Shown here piece by piece: positions 8,361 through 16,385 of a DNA stretch of 23,443 bases. The notes beneath the pieces were generated by a model. That model did no database searches, was not told where the DNA came from, and saw nothing but the letters and a program-made list of their open reading frames with translations. A program made the position numbers and the translations under genes. Source of the stretch: an uncultured Sutterella sp. (GTDB lineage: Bacteria; Pseudomonadota; Gammaproteobacteria; Burkholderiales; Burkholderiaceae_F). Within the stretch, counting starts at the first letter, position 1, and each line of letters begins with the position of its first letter. Where the stretch lies: the NCBI GenBank assembly GCA_905206345.1, contig CAJLGW010000021.1, forward strand, positions 1-23,443, written 5' to 3'.

Positions 8361-9012
8361 GGCCGTGACCCTCGGGCAGGTCTTCAGACTTTAACAATTG
8401 AGCGTGCTCTTTCTTTAACTTCTTAACGACCTTCAATGCTCGATAGCAGTGCTCAACCGCTTCAATGTGCATGCCTCTAAACTTCATTACCAAAGCGTAG
8501 TAAACCATCATGGTCGGGATGGCAATACAAAGACCCATCACCGTGGTGATCAAGGCTTGCCAGATGCCGCCCGCCAACGTATCGGCATCGGGCATTTGCG
8601 TAAAGGAGAGCGATTGGAAGACTTCCACCATACCGAAAACGGTACCCAAAAGGCCCAAAAGCGGTGAGATAACGCTAATCACTTTAAGCCAAATAAGACC
8701 ATTATTGACGCGTTTGAAATTGCGGTGGAACAAGTAAGCGACTTCGCCTCGGATGTTATCGCTGTGAGCGGCTTGAGAGACCACAATGTCGTAGACAATG
8801 CGAATCAAGGGATTGGCATTTTCACGATCGAGATCACGCAAGCATTGGCTCTTACCCTTTTCAATATCCAGAAAATCTCGACGGAAATTGTTCCAGACGC
8901 TATTGAGGTAAAGCCAAAGCCAAATGGCGCGATAGATGGCGTAGATTCCTAAAAAAATCAAAGCCACGCCCGCAGGACCAATCAGTTGATAACTCGAAGC
9001 AATCGTTTCCAT
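8353..9012 (-). CDS. exbB: ExbB proton-channel subunit, system 1
   Basis: ExbB forms the pentameric inner membrane proton channel around ExbD. The protein has 219 residues with three membrane segments: about 11-36, about 108-135 and about 148-175. The MotA/TolQ/ExbB core ISPLLGLLGTVFGM is at about 115-128. In the third helix the sequence is GGIWQALITTVMGL, so Gln152 occupies the place where E. coli ExbB and ExbB2 of this window have a Glu (GIAEAL, GVAEAL). The ribosome binding site is weak. The gene lies 124 bp downstream of the receptor gene, separated from it by two hairpins. The C-terminal cytoplasmic tail is Lys-rich and ends in a short His/Gly stretch. Confidence 0.92.
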   Translation of the reverse strand: METIASSYQLIGPAGVALIFLGIYAIYRAIWLWLYLNSVWNNFRRDFLDIEKGKSQCLRDLDRENANPLIRIVYDIVVSQAAHSDNIRGEVAYLFHRNFKRVNNGLIWLKVISVISPLLGLLGTVFGMVEVFQSLSFTQMPDADTLAGGIWQALITTVMGLCIAIPTMMVYYALVMKFRGMHIEAVEHCYRALKVVKKLKKEHAQLLKSEDLPEGHGHE

Positions 9013-9035
9013 TTACTTATTCACTCATTTTTAAC

Positions 9036-9078
9036 GACAAGAGGCTTGTGATCGTATAGACGCCACAAGCCTTTTGTC
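9036..9078 (-). other. Intercistronic hairpin II (receptor 1 to exbB)
   Basis: A 15-bp inverted repeat with one mismatch has arms at 9036-9050 and 9064-9078 and a 13-nt loop. In the minus-strand transcript it is followed by GTTAAAAATG rather than a U-run, so it does not look like a standard terminator. It ends about 24 bases before the exbB start. A role in partial termination or as a barrier to 3' exonucleases is plausible. Confidence 0.75.
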
Positions 9079-9087
9079 AGTATTTAG

Positions 9088-9116
9088 GTGAAATCAAGAA
9101 AAATCCTTGATTTCAC
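9088..9116 (-). other. Intercistronic hairpin I (receptor 1 to exbB)
   Basis: This is a perfect 11-bp inverted repeat, GTGAAATCAAG / CTTGATTTCAC, with a 7-nt loop, 20 bases after the receptor stop codon. No U-tract follows on the minus strand. Together with hairpin II it fills the gap between the receptor gene and exbB. Confidence 0.8.
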
Positions 9117-9136
9117 GGTTGGCACACCAACATCGA

Positions 9137-11389
9137 TTAGAACGTTGCCGTGAACTTCACAGCAGCATGGCGACCCGGTTCGTACACGGTACGGACAAGA
9201 TCATCCATTTTACCGCCATTGTAGCGATAGAGCTTGTCACCAATGTTATAAATACCGGCATCCAAACGGTAAGCCTTGTTTTGACCAAAAGCGACACCGC
9301 CCGTCAAGTTATAAGTGGTGAAGCCACCAAACTTCGTCGTTTTATTATTCCCAAAGCTATACTCTTCGGTCTTCGTTTGGGTCACGATATAGAAGTCGGC
9401 ATTCCAGTCAGCGTCCATCGCGGTCGTGAAGTAGCGAACACCCACGCGTGCAGAGGCTTTAGGCGTACCCGTCTTCTTCGTGGAGACACCCTTATTTTCA
9501 TACTCGCGCTTCAATAACGTCACGGTCGTGTACGGTTCAAAGTCACCAACTCGAAGGCTCGATTGCATTTCAAAACCAAGAGTCTTAGCTTCGGCAATGT
9601 TTCGATATTCAAAAATGTCTTGACTATCGGGAGATGCCGTAATGTAGTTATCAGCAACGGAGTAGAAGACTGCCGTATCTAACATTAAGCCACCCTTTTG
9701 ATAACGAGCACCAATTTCAAAGTTATCGCTCGTTTCAGGCTTCAAATTTTCGTTGGCTCGAGTGATATGACCACCCATCATGGAGTCGATGAAAAGCTCT
9801 TGCAAAATCGGAGCACGATAGCCTTGGGCGTAGTTGGCACGCAAAACAAGATTCTCAAAGCCATTGTAGGTCAAACCAGCATTAAAGACGGCCTTGCCTT
9901 CTGAATTATCATAGGATTCAGAGGATCCATCAGTATTAATCGGGAAGGCTCCAGCTCCGGTTATAGGATTAGGAGGTAATGTCACACTCACTTTTGCACC
10001 GAATTTATGGATATCCATCTCACTCTTTACCCAAGTGTAACGAACACCGTAATTAGCAACCCAATCATCTGCAAAGGTGCTTTCCATTGCAGCAAAAATA
10101 GCATGACGGAATTGGTTACCTTCATAACGATTGCTTGTCTGAATTCCCACACCTGCGTTCGTAAAGTCAAACACAGGTCCCCCCGTCATAGACATATCTA
10201 CACTGCCATCTGCTGCAGTGCTAATGCCACTAACACTAGATGCCTTGAGTTTGTCATAAGCTAGCTCATAACCAACGATCAAGAAATGGTTATCAGCAAG
10301 ATTCCAATCGGTTTGAATACTTAATGCCGTAGTGTCGGTCGTATTATCCGTGAAGCTGTTTACAGTAGTGTCGTACTCTTCTCCAGAGCTAATTTGAATA
10401 AACGACGGAAGTGTCACCATTTCATTCACCATGACAGACGGATCTGCAGGAGTAACAACGTGATTATCCATCTTCTTCTCATTACGTTCTTGAGAGAGAT
10501 CGATACGAACACGACTTAACGTATCCGAGATATTCTTAAATTCACCAAAGATTGCGCCACGCGTGCGCTTCCATTCCGGCACGTGCACCCAGAAATCATC
10601 GACAGCATACTGTTGGTCACCACTCCAGAAGTCCAAGTCATAGTGGCTTAACGTCAAGCCGATCGTCTTATTGGGATCGATATCGTAAGACAAGAAGACA
10701 TCTGCCGACTTCGAATCAAATTGCGTGTGCTCGGCCTTACCAATCGGCGTATCCAAGAGGTCATAATCTTTACCTGCCACACCCAAGCGCCAGTTCCAAC
10801 CATTAGAAGATCCGCTGATGCTGGCTGAGCCGCTCTTACCGTCAGCAGAACCATCGTAACCGGCAGACACCGTAGCGCTCACGGGCTTATCAGCACCCTT
10901 TTTCGTGATGATGTTCACGGCACCGCCAATGGCATCAGAACCGTAGAGGACAGAGGCAGGACCACGGATCACTTCAATACGTTCAACTTGAGAAGGATCG
11001 ATCAAAATCGGAGCACCCCACATGGACTTTTGTTCCGTGATGCGTAGGCCGTTAACCATTACCAACGTACGGAGAGCATCTTCACCACGCATCGTGATAC
11101 GGTCCAAACCTTGAGAACCGTCATTGCGAACACGAAGACCCGGCACGGTCGTTTCCAATAAGTCAGCAACGCCCTTCACAGAACCTGCGAGCTTAATGTC
11201 TTCAGCGGTAATGACAGAAACCGACATATTAACGTCAGCCAAAGCTTTTTCAGAACGAGAAGCCGTCACCATGACGTCTTGAGATTGAACGACAGGGGCC
11301 GTGTTGACTTGAGCCATGGCTGGAGCAGCAAAAGCAGCAGCCACAGACAAAGCCAACGTCGTGCGGGATAAAAGTCCGAATTTGGACAT
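9137..11389 (-). CDS. TonB-dependent outer membrane receptor 1
   Basis: This is a gated 22-strand barrel receptor for an iron complex or other scarce ligand. The protein has 750 residues. A signal peptide ends after AMA26. A TonB-box-like DVMVTA is at 38-43. A plug domain (about 46-165) contains the usual RGEDALRTLVMVNG, VERIEVIRGPASVLYGSDAIGGAVNI motifs. The barrel runs to a terminal Phe (TATF). The plug and overall length resemble the CirA/FepA-like group, but no heme-receptor FRAP/NPNL motif was recognised and the substrate is unknown. I start at the ATG at 11389: AGGAG lies 5 nt upstream, while the GTG at 11395 overlaps that ribosome binding site. The gene heads a set with exbB, exbD and tonB. 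No Fur box or cobalamin riboswitch element was seen upstream. Confidence 0.93.
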   Translation of the reverse strand: MSKFGLLSRTTLALSVAAAFAAPAMAQVNTAPVVQSQDVMVTASRSEKALADVNMSVSVITAEDIKLAGSVKGVADLLETTVPGLRVRNDGSQGLDRITMRGEDALRTLVMVNGLRITEQKSMWGAPILIDPSQVERIEVIRGPASVLYGSDAIGGAVNIITKKGADKPVSATVSAGYDGSADGKSGSASISGSSNGWNWRLGVAGKDYDLLDTPIGKAEHTQFDSKSADVFLSYDIDPNKTIGLTLSHYDLDFWSGDQQYAVDDFWVHVPEWKRTRGAIFGEFKNISDTLSRVRIDLSQERNEKKMDNHVVTPADPSVMVNEMVTLPSFIQISSGEEYDTTVNSFTDNTTDTTALSIQTDWNLADNHFLIVGYELAYDKLKASSVSGISTAADGSVDMSMTGGPVFDFTNAGVGIQTSNRYEGNQFRHAIFAAMESTFADDWVANYGVRYTWVKSEMDIHKFGAKVSVTLPPNPITGAGAFPINTDGSSESYDNSEGKAVFNAGLTYNGFENLVLRANYAQGYRAPILQELFIDSMMGGHITRANENLKPETSDNFEIGARYQKGGLMLDTAVFYSVADNYITASPDSQDIFEYRNIAEAKTLGFEMQSSLRVGDFEPYTTVTLLKREYENKGVSTKKTGTPKASARVGVRYFTTAMDADWNADFYIVTQTKTEEYSFGNNKTTKFGGFTTYNLTGGVAFGQNKAYRLDAGIYNIGDKLYRYNGGKMDDLVRTVYEPGRHAAVKFTATF

Positions 11390-11395
11390 GATCAC

Positions 11396-11557
11396 TCCTA
11401 AGAATTAAAACCACGTTCGGTTAGCTCTCTTTATTCTTTGTCGCCAAACGAACGCACTTCAACAATTTACGAATTGTGGAATTGTGTCACAGAAGGTTTA
11501 AATTTATCTTAAGAACATTCACACTTTTGTACACTTTTCGATCAGTAGAATTAAAAG
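11396..11557 (-). promoter_or_regulatory. Upstream region of receptor 1 with two tandem repeats
   Basis: Reading towards the receptor, this holds a tandem pair of ACACTTTT-type units with 10-bp period (11521-11540), a perfect tandem pair of GAATTGTG (plus-strand reading, 11471-11486), a weak promoter candidate (TTGAAG, 18 bp, AAGAAT on the minus strand), and an imperfect 9-bp inverted repeat (CGTTCGGTT at 11414-11422 with AAACGAACG at 11445-11453). The repeats are visible; their role as binding sites is inference. Confidence 0.45.
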
Positions 11558-11593
11558 AAAAAAAATCCCTGATCCAAATGTCTTGAACCAGGG
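11558..11593 (-). terminator. Intrinsic terminator upstream of receptor 1
   Basis: On the minus strand CCCTG pairs with CAGGG (plus-strand arms 11567-11571 and 11589-11593), with partial inner pairing, and is followed by A then U8 (11558-11565). It would stop transcripts coming from the IS element or the autotransporter gene before they enter the receptor 1 set. It probably ended the autotransporter transcript before the IS inserted between them, which is inference. Confidence 0.7.
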
Positions 11594-11618
11594 TAAAAAC
11601 AAGCTTCATGGAACAGAG

Positions 11619-11643
11619 TGGCAGAACTGGAATTTTGAATCTC
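11619..11643 (+). repeat. Left terminal inverted repeat of the IS
   Basis: It begins TGGCAGAACT and ends in the core GGAATTTTGAATCTC, which recurs inverted near the other end of the transposase gene. Confidence 0.7.
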
Positions 11644-11656
11644 TGTAGAAACCCCG

Positions 11657-12826
11657 CTAAATAGCCTTCAATAACTCCGCATAGTATGCATTGGGAGATT
11701 TCATGCTTAACTTTGAATGGGGTCGACGTCCATTATGGTAGTAAATCCAGTCTTGTACCGTCTTCTGAGCTTGAGCTCGCGATTCAAAGCTACCTGTAAC
11801 AGGAAGGCTCTCACGCTTTAAAGTTGCCCAAAACGATTCAGCCGGTGCATTATCCCAACATTGACCACGACGACTCATTGAACTAATCATGTGGTGCTCA
11901 GTCAGAGTATCTTGGAACGCAACACTGCAATATTGCGAGCCTTGATCGCTATGAAAGATACACCCTGCCGATGGCGTTTCGTTTTTATAAGCTTTCAATA
12001 AAGCATCAATGACAAGTTGTTTAGTCATTTGTGCTCCAAAGCTATATCCAACCAATCGCCGTGTTCCTAAGTCCAGTACACTGGCCAGATAAAGCCAACC
12101 CTCGCTCGTTGGTGTGTAAGTAATATCACCACACCAAGCCTGATTAATGCCAAACTGATCAAAACGGCGTTCAATGAGATTGGGGGACTTCTTCAGGTCG
12201 TGATTGCTATCGGTTGTTTGAACATATTTGCGATGAAAACGATGCAACAAACCGTTGTTTCGCATGAGTCGGCGAAGACGCTTGAGGTCGACACGAAGGC
12301 CCTTCTCTCGCAATAGATGATGACAAACCAAAACGCCAGGGACGTGGCCCTTACAAGTCTTTAAGATTTCAGCTTTTAACGTTGTTAAAACATAATCATC
12401 GGTTTCAATGACACCGTAGCGGTGTTGTTGGTCAGCATGGCACCACGCGTAAAAACCACTGGTACTGACCTCCAGCAACTCACAGGCTCGAGTAATCGGC
12501 AAAGAGTTATGGCGTCCAATGATGGTGTTTTTGAGTCCGTCTTGTAAAAAGGCGTACTTCTTTACGGCATCTTGGCGAAGTACGCCGCGGCTTTTTTTTA
12601 GGAATTCAACCTCAGCTTCACGTTGCTTCAAAGCTTTGCGTAATCGGGCATTTTCTTCAATGAGCGAAACGTTTTCGGGCGGAAGAACTTCTTTGGCTTT
12701 TACACACCAGCGATTAAGAGTTTTAGGACTAATATGGAGACTTTGAGCGACCTCAACTTGGGTCTCGCCATTTTGAACTCGAGCAATAGCGGCTCGTTTA
12801 AATTCTTCAGAAAAATGTTTTTGCAT
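11657..12826 (-). CDS. IS3-family transposase, OrfA and OrfB fused in one frame
   Basis: This enzyme cuts and joins the ends of the IS. The protein has 389 residues. A helix-turn-helix of the OrfA type (about 1-50) is followed by a leucine-zipper-like helix (about 51-76) and an OrfB-type rve integrase core. The catalytic triad is intact: D234 (GDITYTPT), D294 (HSDQGSQY) and E330 (AESFW), with the family's 35-residue spacing between the last two. IS3 elements normally encode OrfA and OrfB in different frames joined by -1 slippage. Here a run of eight A (plus strand 12592-12599) puts both in the same frame. With seven A the reading would continue KKAAAYFAKMP and stop at 12562, which is a typical OrfA end. 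GAGG lies 7 nt before the ATG. The element looks intact. Confidence 0.93.
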   Translation of the reverse strand: MQKHFSEEFKRAAIARVQNGETQVEVAQSLHISPKTLNRWCVKAKEVLPPENVSLIEENARLRKALKQREAEVEFLKKSRGVLRQDAVKKYAFLQDGLKNTIIGRHNSLPITRACELLEVSTSGFYAWCHADQQHRYGVIETDDYVLTTLKAEILKTCKGHVPGVLVCHHLLREKGLRVDLKRLRRLMRNNGLLHRFHRKYVQTTDSNHDLKKSPNLIERRFDQFGINQAWCGDITYTPTSEGWLYLASVLDLGTRRLVGYSFGAQMTKQLVIDALLKAYKNETPSAGCIFHSDQGSQYCSVAFQDTLTEHHMISSMSRRGQCWDNAPAESFWATLKRESLPVTGSFESRAQAQKTVQDWIYYHNGRRPHSKLSMKSPNAYYAELLKAI

Positions 12827-12859
12827 TTTTGATCCTCACATAATCAGATTTTAAAAAAT

Positions 12860-12884
12860 GAGAATCAAAATTCCGAATCTACGA
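12860..12884 (-). repeat. Right terminal inverted repeat of the IS
   Basis: Read on the minus strand its inner part is GGAATTTTGATTCTC, 14 of 15 identical to the left repeat; the outer ten bases match less well (TCGTAGATTC against TGGCAGAACT). Confidence 0.65.
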
Positions 12885-12941
12885 CCTTATTTCATCAATC
12901 GCTAAGGATTCCACTTGATTGGTTTTAACTTTTGTTTTGGT

Positions 12942-12966
12942 GGGAAGGGATACTTAGTCCCCTCCC
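12942..12966 (-). other. Strong hairpin after the autotransporter gene
   Basis: GGGAAGGGA (12942-12950) and TCCCCTCCC (12958-12966) form a 9-bp stem with one wobble or mismatch and a 7-nt loop, 25 bases after the autotransporter stop. On the minus strand no U-run follows (ACCAAAACAAAA), so it is more likely a 3'-end stabiliser or a weak terminator than a standard intrinsic terminator. Confidence 0.6.
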
Positions 12967-12991
12967 TATTTTGCTCTTCTAAGAAGTCAGA

Positions 12992-15900
12992 TTAGAACTT
13001 CACGCGCAACGTAGCACCAATACCGTGAGAGGTGATATCACTACCGAAAGCACCCGTATAAGACACGCCCAACGTCGTGTTCTTACCTAAGGTAGCGTCA
13101 ACACCAAAGCCCACAGCACCCATACCAGAGAGTTCTTCACCCTTCAAGTTAGCTGTACCGGCATCGCCCAAGGTCATCTTAGCCGTGCTTTCCTTGTCAC
13201 CAAAGAATTGCATGTAGCCAACATCACCCTTGACGGCCATGTTCACAGAACCAACAGAGAACGGCATAGCACCGCGGACACCCACGTTGACCGTACCCAC
13301 GTTTTGATCATCCAATTGGGTCTTGAACTCATGACCTGCAACCTTTTCGGTAAAGTCATCAGCAGAGACACGCATGTAGCTCAAACCAGCATAAGGCTCG
13401 ACGGAGAACGTATCGGTATTAAAGCCCTTGTAGCTCACTTCACCGAAGACTTGCATGACTTCAGCGTCGTAGTTCACAGCGTTAAAGCCCATTTCGTCCT
13501 TAACAAGTAAGCTGCGCTTGCTGTCACGGTCTTGGTTCGTGTACGTAAAGCCATACGTCACACCAACAGCATCCCAATCGTTTTCACCATAAACACCGAA
13601 GTGAATATCGTTACTTTCGATCTTACCGGCTACGCTGGCGTCGTATTCCGTCGTACCCGTACCGAAGAAAGCACCGACCTTATTACCGTTACCGTAGGCA
13701 ACTTCACCACCCACGAGACCAGCGTAGTAGTCAACGTCCATATCAACGGAGGCACCACCAGCGTCAACGTTGCTCCAGTTACCGATACCCGTAGCCCAGA
13801 TTTGAGCGCCGTTGTCGAGCTTAGCCGTGCGAGCTTGACCGGAAGCGTTGGCTTGATCCTTAATCGTGCGAGCTAACGTCGTCGTGTTAACGATCGTGGC
13901 GTTTTGGGCAGCCATGTGCATGTCTCTGCTCAAAGAATCCAACGTATTAGCCATTTCTTGCTTGGTGGCATCAACGACAGAGGCAAAGAGCTTGCTATCT
14001 GTGTTGGCTTCTAAGACAGATGCAATGGCGGCACCAGAAGCCGTGCGAGCAAAGGCGGCGACAGAGTCATCATTGCGCGTCAACGTGGAGCTTAACTTGT
14101 TACCTTCAACCTTGATGTCGGTATCAAAGAAGGCGTAGTCAGGGTTAGCCACTGCGAGGTCGGCACCTTCCAACTTGTCTGCCGTCACGGAACCCGTTAC
14201 GCCATCCTTATTGTTGAAAGCATCAACCAAAACATCAGAGTCAGCAGAGACAACTGTCACACCGGCACCTTCCTTGAAGGTTAAGTTACCAACTTCGACG
14301 TCTTGACCAGCAACAACACCGTAGGTACCACCAGCATTAACCGTGATATCGACAGAGTGGTCAGAGGCCGTATCTGTGAGTTCACCCTTCATTGTGAAGT
14401 TGTCGTTATAGGCATTCATGACACCAAAGATGCCACCGTTAACCGTCACTTGACCGTTATCGGTTGCTGTAGCGTCGTCACCCGTTACACCGAAGGAGTC
14501 GTTAAAGCCCAATAACGTACCTTCTTCAACGGTCGTACCGCCACGATAGGTGTTGTTACCCGTCATGACGAGAGTGCCTTGGCCACGCTTCGTTAATGAG
14601 CCGTCGTATTCACCATTAGCGATCTTGTCACGAATAGCTTGTGCACGCTTTTCGTAGTATTCAAGACGCCACTTCATAGCATCTTCCAAAGCAACATTCT
14701 TGTCCTCGATGCCTGCGAGATCAAGATCGTTGGTCAACTTATAATCATCAGGATTTTCGGACACTACGACTTTACCGTTTACTGTGCCGTCATCAGTTAC
14801 AGATTTGAGCCATTCAATGTCTTCTCGTTCGCGTTGATCAAGTGCCGCTTGACTAATGTCATTAGACCAAACGTCAAGCTTATTAGTGGCCATGTTATAG
14901 TCGAACTTGCCAAATAATTGACCTAAACCATACATGCCCTTATCAAGATCAGGCACCCCCCAACCCATACGATCCGAAACTTCACCTTCAGCTGGAGTCG
15001 AACCGTCTACATTAGCCCAACCTTCCATATCTGAGCCGTCTGCATTCTTATGGTTTGCTGTCGTTAATAAGACTTGACGAACTTGAACAGCCGACATATC
15101 CGTATACCGAGATGCTAAAACAGCGAAAGCACCGGACACGAACGGAGTAGCCATTGACGTGCCACTATATCCACCGTATCCACCACTAATATTGGAGGTG
15201 TTCCCATTTCGACCTGGGGCACTCATTGTCCAATATTTGGCATAACCAGCTTCATTGAAGTTAGTTTCAATCTTGTAGTTATCAGGATCAGTATTCGTGT
15301 CATTTTGGCGCAAGCCAGCAACTACGAGCCATTGATTTTCTGCTTCAGGATTGAAATAGGGATAGAGACCGCGATGATAAGGATTTTCACGTCTGTTGTT
15401 GCCTGCAGAAAAAGCTTGAATTACATCTTTACTCTTGACGGCGTCCCAAGCCGCATCAACAAAAGAAGGGCCACCGTTGTAATTTTTCTTGAACATGTAG
15501 TATTCATATTCAATGTCGTTAACGGTCGTTAAAACGGGACCACTTTCATAATAGTCCATAATGAAACCATTAGGCTTTACTTGTTTTAAGTTAGTGCCCC
15601 AACTGTTATTAATGATTTTTACGCCCGCATCAACAAGCGCGTCATATCCCGCCTTAAAGAAGCCATAGTCTGGGAACGGACCATAATTCGAATCATCAGT
15701 ACCCCCCGTGTTAGCTGAGTAGAAGTCAGATCCCCAAGCTACACCGTGCATTCCTTGACCATCACGATTACCAGCGTAAACACCTGCGCAACCAGTCCCA
15801 TGGTTGTCGTTAAACTCTGAATTGTAGTAACCATCTACTTCAAATTTGTCACCAGCGTGGTACGGATGGGTGTCTTTTGAAGAGTCAGGATAGGCATACT

Positions 15901-16318
15901 GAGGATAACGTTCACCATCATGAGTGTATTCACCCGACGCAGAAACGGAGTGCCAACGATCGCCTGTTAATTCAACATGATCCTTAAGAATGCCTGAGTC
16001 CATCTGACCGATCTTAACACCTTGGCCATGATAACCAAGTGCATAAGCCGCAGATACTTTTTGAGCAACTAAACCCCAGTTTTTGTTGTATTCATCGGTT
16101 TCCCATGATTGTTTTGCTTGTTCAACCTGTGAAGAATTCTGAGCAACAAATCCCGGTTCAACATAAGCAGCTGAAGCTACCGTTGAAAAAAGTGCCGTTG
16201 CAGCAACAGCTAAAGCAACAGCACTTTTAGAGGGTTTACCGTGGGAGCGTTGAGCTTCGTTAGCCACGATATAGCAACGACGGACGTCATTCCAAATGGT
16301 TTTAAATGTCTTATTCAT
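12992..16318 (-). CDS. Subtilisin-type serine protease autotransporter (type Va secretion)
   Basis: This is a self-exporting surface or secreted protease of 1108 residues. It opens with an extended signal peptide region (MNKTFKTIWNDVRR, ending VASA50). An S8 peptidase domain follows (about 90-450) with catalytic Asp107 (QMDSGI), His173 (NHGTGCAG) and Ser388 (GTSMATP); Asn307 in SAGNN is the likely oxyanion residue. A short linker with a passenger-associated repeat (GNNTYRGGTTVEEGTLLGFN) leads to a C-terminal autotransporter barrel (about 825-1108) ending in Phe. The layout resembles NalP and SphB1, which release other surface proteins, but there is no lipobox. I start at the ATG at 16318 because the signal region begins there and AAGGAA lies 8 nt upstream; an in-frame ATG at 16429 would add 37 unrelated residues. 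The passenger is short, with little beta-helix beyond the protease. The substrate is unknown. Confidence 0.93.
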   Translation of the reverse strand: MNKTFKTIWNDVRRCYIVANEAQRSHGKPSKSAVALAVAATALFSTVASAAYVEPGFVAQNSSQVEQAKQSWETDEYNKNWGLVAQKVSAAYALGYHGQGVKIGQMDSGILKDHVELTGDRWHSVSASGEYTHDGERYPQYAYPDSSKDTHPYHAGDKFEVDGYYNSEFNDNHGTGCAGVYAGNRDGQGMHGVAWGSDFYSANTGGTDDSNYGPFPDYGFFKAGYDALVDAGVKIINNSWGTNLKQVKPNGFIMDYYESGPVLTTVNDIEYEYYMFKKNYNGGPSFVDAAWDAVKSKDVIQAFSAGNNRRENPYHRGLYPYFNPEAENQWLVVAGLRQNDTNTDPDNYKIETNFNEAGYAKYWTMSAPGRNGNTSNISGGYGGYSGTSMATPFVSGAFAVLASRYTDMSAVQVRQVLLTTANHKNADGSDMEGWANVDGSTPAEGEVSDRMGWGVPDLDKGMYGLGQLFGKFDYNMATNKLDVWSNDISQAALDQREREDIEWLKSVTDDGTVNGKVVVSENPDDYKLTNDLDLAGIEDKNVALEDAMKWRLEYYEKRAQAIRDKIANGEYDGSLTKRGQGTLVMTGNNTYRGGTTVEEGTLLGFNDSFGVTGDDATATDNGQVTVNGGIFGVMNAYNDNFTMKGELTDTASDHSVDITVNAGGTYGVVAGQDVEVGNLTFKEGAGVTVVSADSDVLVDAFNNKDGVTGSVTADKLEGADLAVANPDYAFFDTDIKVEGNKLSSTLTRNDDSVAAFARTASGAAIASVLEANTDSKLFASVVDATKQEMANTLDSLSRDMHMAAQNATIVNTTTLARTIKDQANASGQARTAKLDNGAQIWATGIGNWSNVDAGGASVDMDVDYYAGLVGGEVAYGNGNKVGAFFGTGTTEYDASVAGKIESNDIHFGVYGENDWDAVGVTYGFTYTNQDRDSKRSLLVKDEMGFNAVNYDAEVMQVFGEVSYKGFNTDTFSVEPYAGLSYMRVSADDFTEKVAGHEFKTQLDDQNVGTVNVGVRGAMPFSVGSVNMAVKGDVGYMQFFGDKESTAKMTLGDAGTANLKGEELSGMGAVGFGVDATLGKNTTLGVSYTGAFGSDITSHGIGATLRVKF

Positions 16319-16337
16319 AGCGGATATTCCTTTTTCG

Positions 16338-16372
16338 AAAAAAGACAGCAGACTCCTAAAAACAGGAGTGCT
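16338..16372 (-). promoter_or_regulatory. Terminator-like hairpin in the autotransporter leader
   Basis: On the minus strand ACTCCT pairs with AGGAGT (plus-strand arms 16364-16369 and 16352-16357, loop GTTTTT), with three more pairs beyond a 2-nt bulge. A U6 run (16338-16343) follows after 8 nt. The U-run is complementary to the A-rich ribosome binding site just downstream, so both premature termination and masking of the site are possible. Its function is inference. Confidence 0.5.
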
Positions 16373-16385
16373 AATCCGCACGATA

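Larger units (their letters stand above)
11619..12884 (-). mobile_element. IS3-family insertion sequence, about 1.27 kb
   Basis: The element holds one transposase gene between imperfect inverted repeats at 11619-11643 and 12860-12884 (19 of 25 positions match). The inner 15-bp core is GGAATTTTGAATCTC on the left and GGAATTTTGATTCTC on the right. The left end begins TGG as is common in the family; the right outer end is degenerate, so the exact boundary is uncertain by a few bases. I found no flanking 3-4 bp direct repeat. It sits between the autotransporter gene and the terminator before receptor 1. Confidence 0.75.

Noticed and set aside
11390..11395. GTG start for receptor 1
   Set aside because: The GTG is part of or adjacent to the AGGAG ribosome binding site; the ATG at 11389 has correct spacing.
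11396..11557. Cobalamin riboswitch or Fur box before receptor 1
   Set aside because: I looked for conserved B12-box and Fur-like 19-mers by eye and saw none; a covariance-model or matrix scan would settle it.
11610..11622. Target-site duplication of the IS
   Set aside because: The bases outside the two inverted repeats (GAG on the left, CCT on the right) do not match for any close choice of ends.
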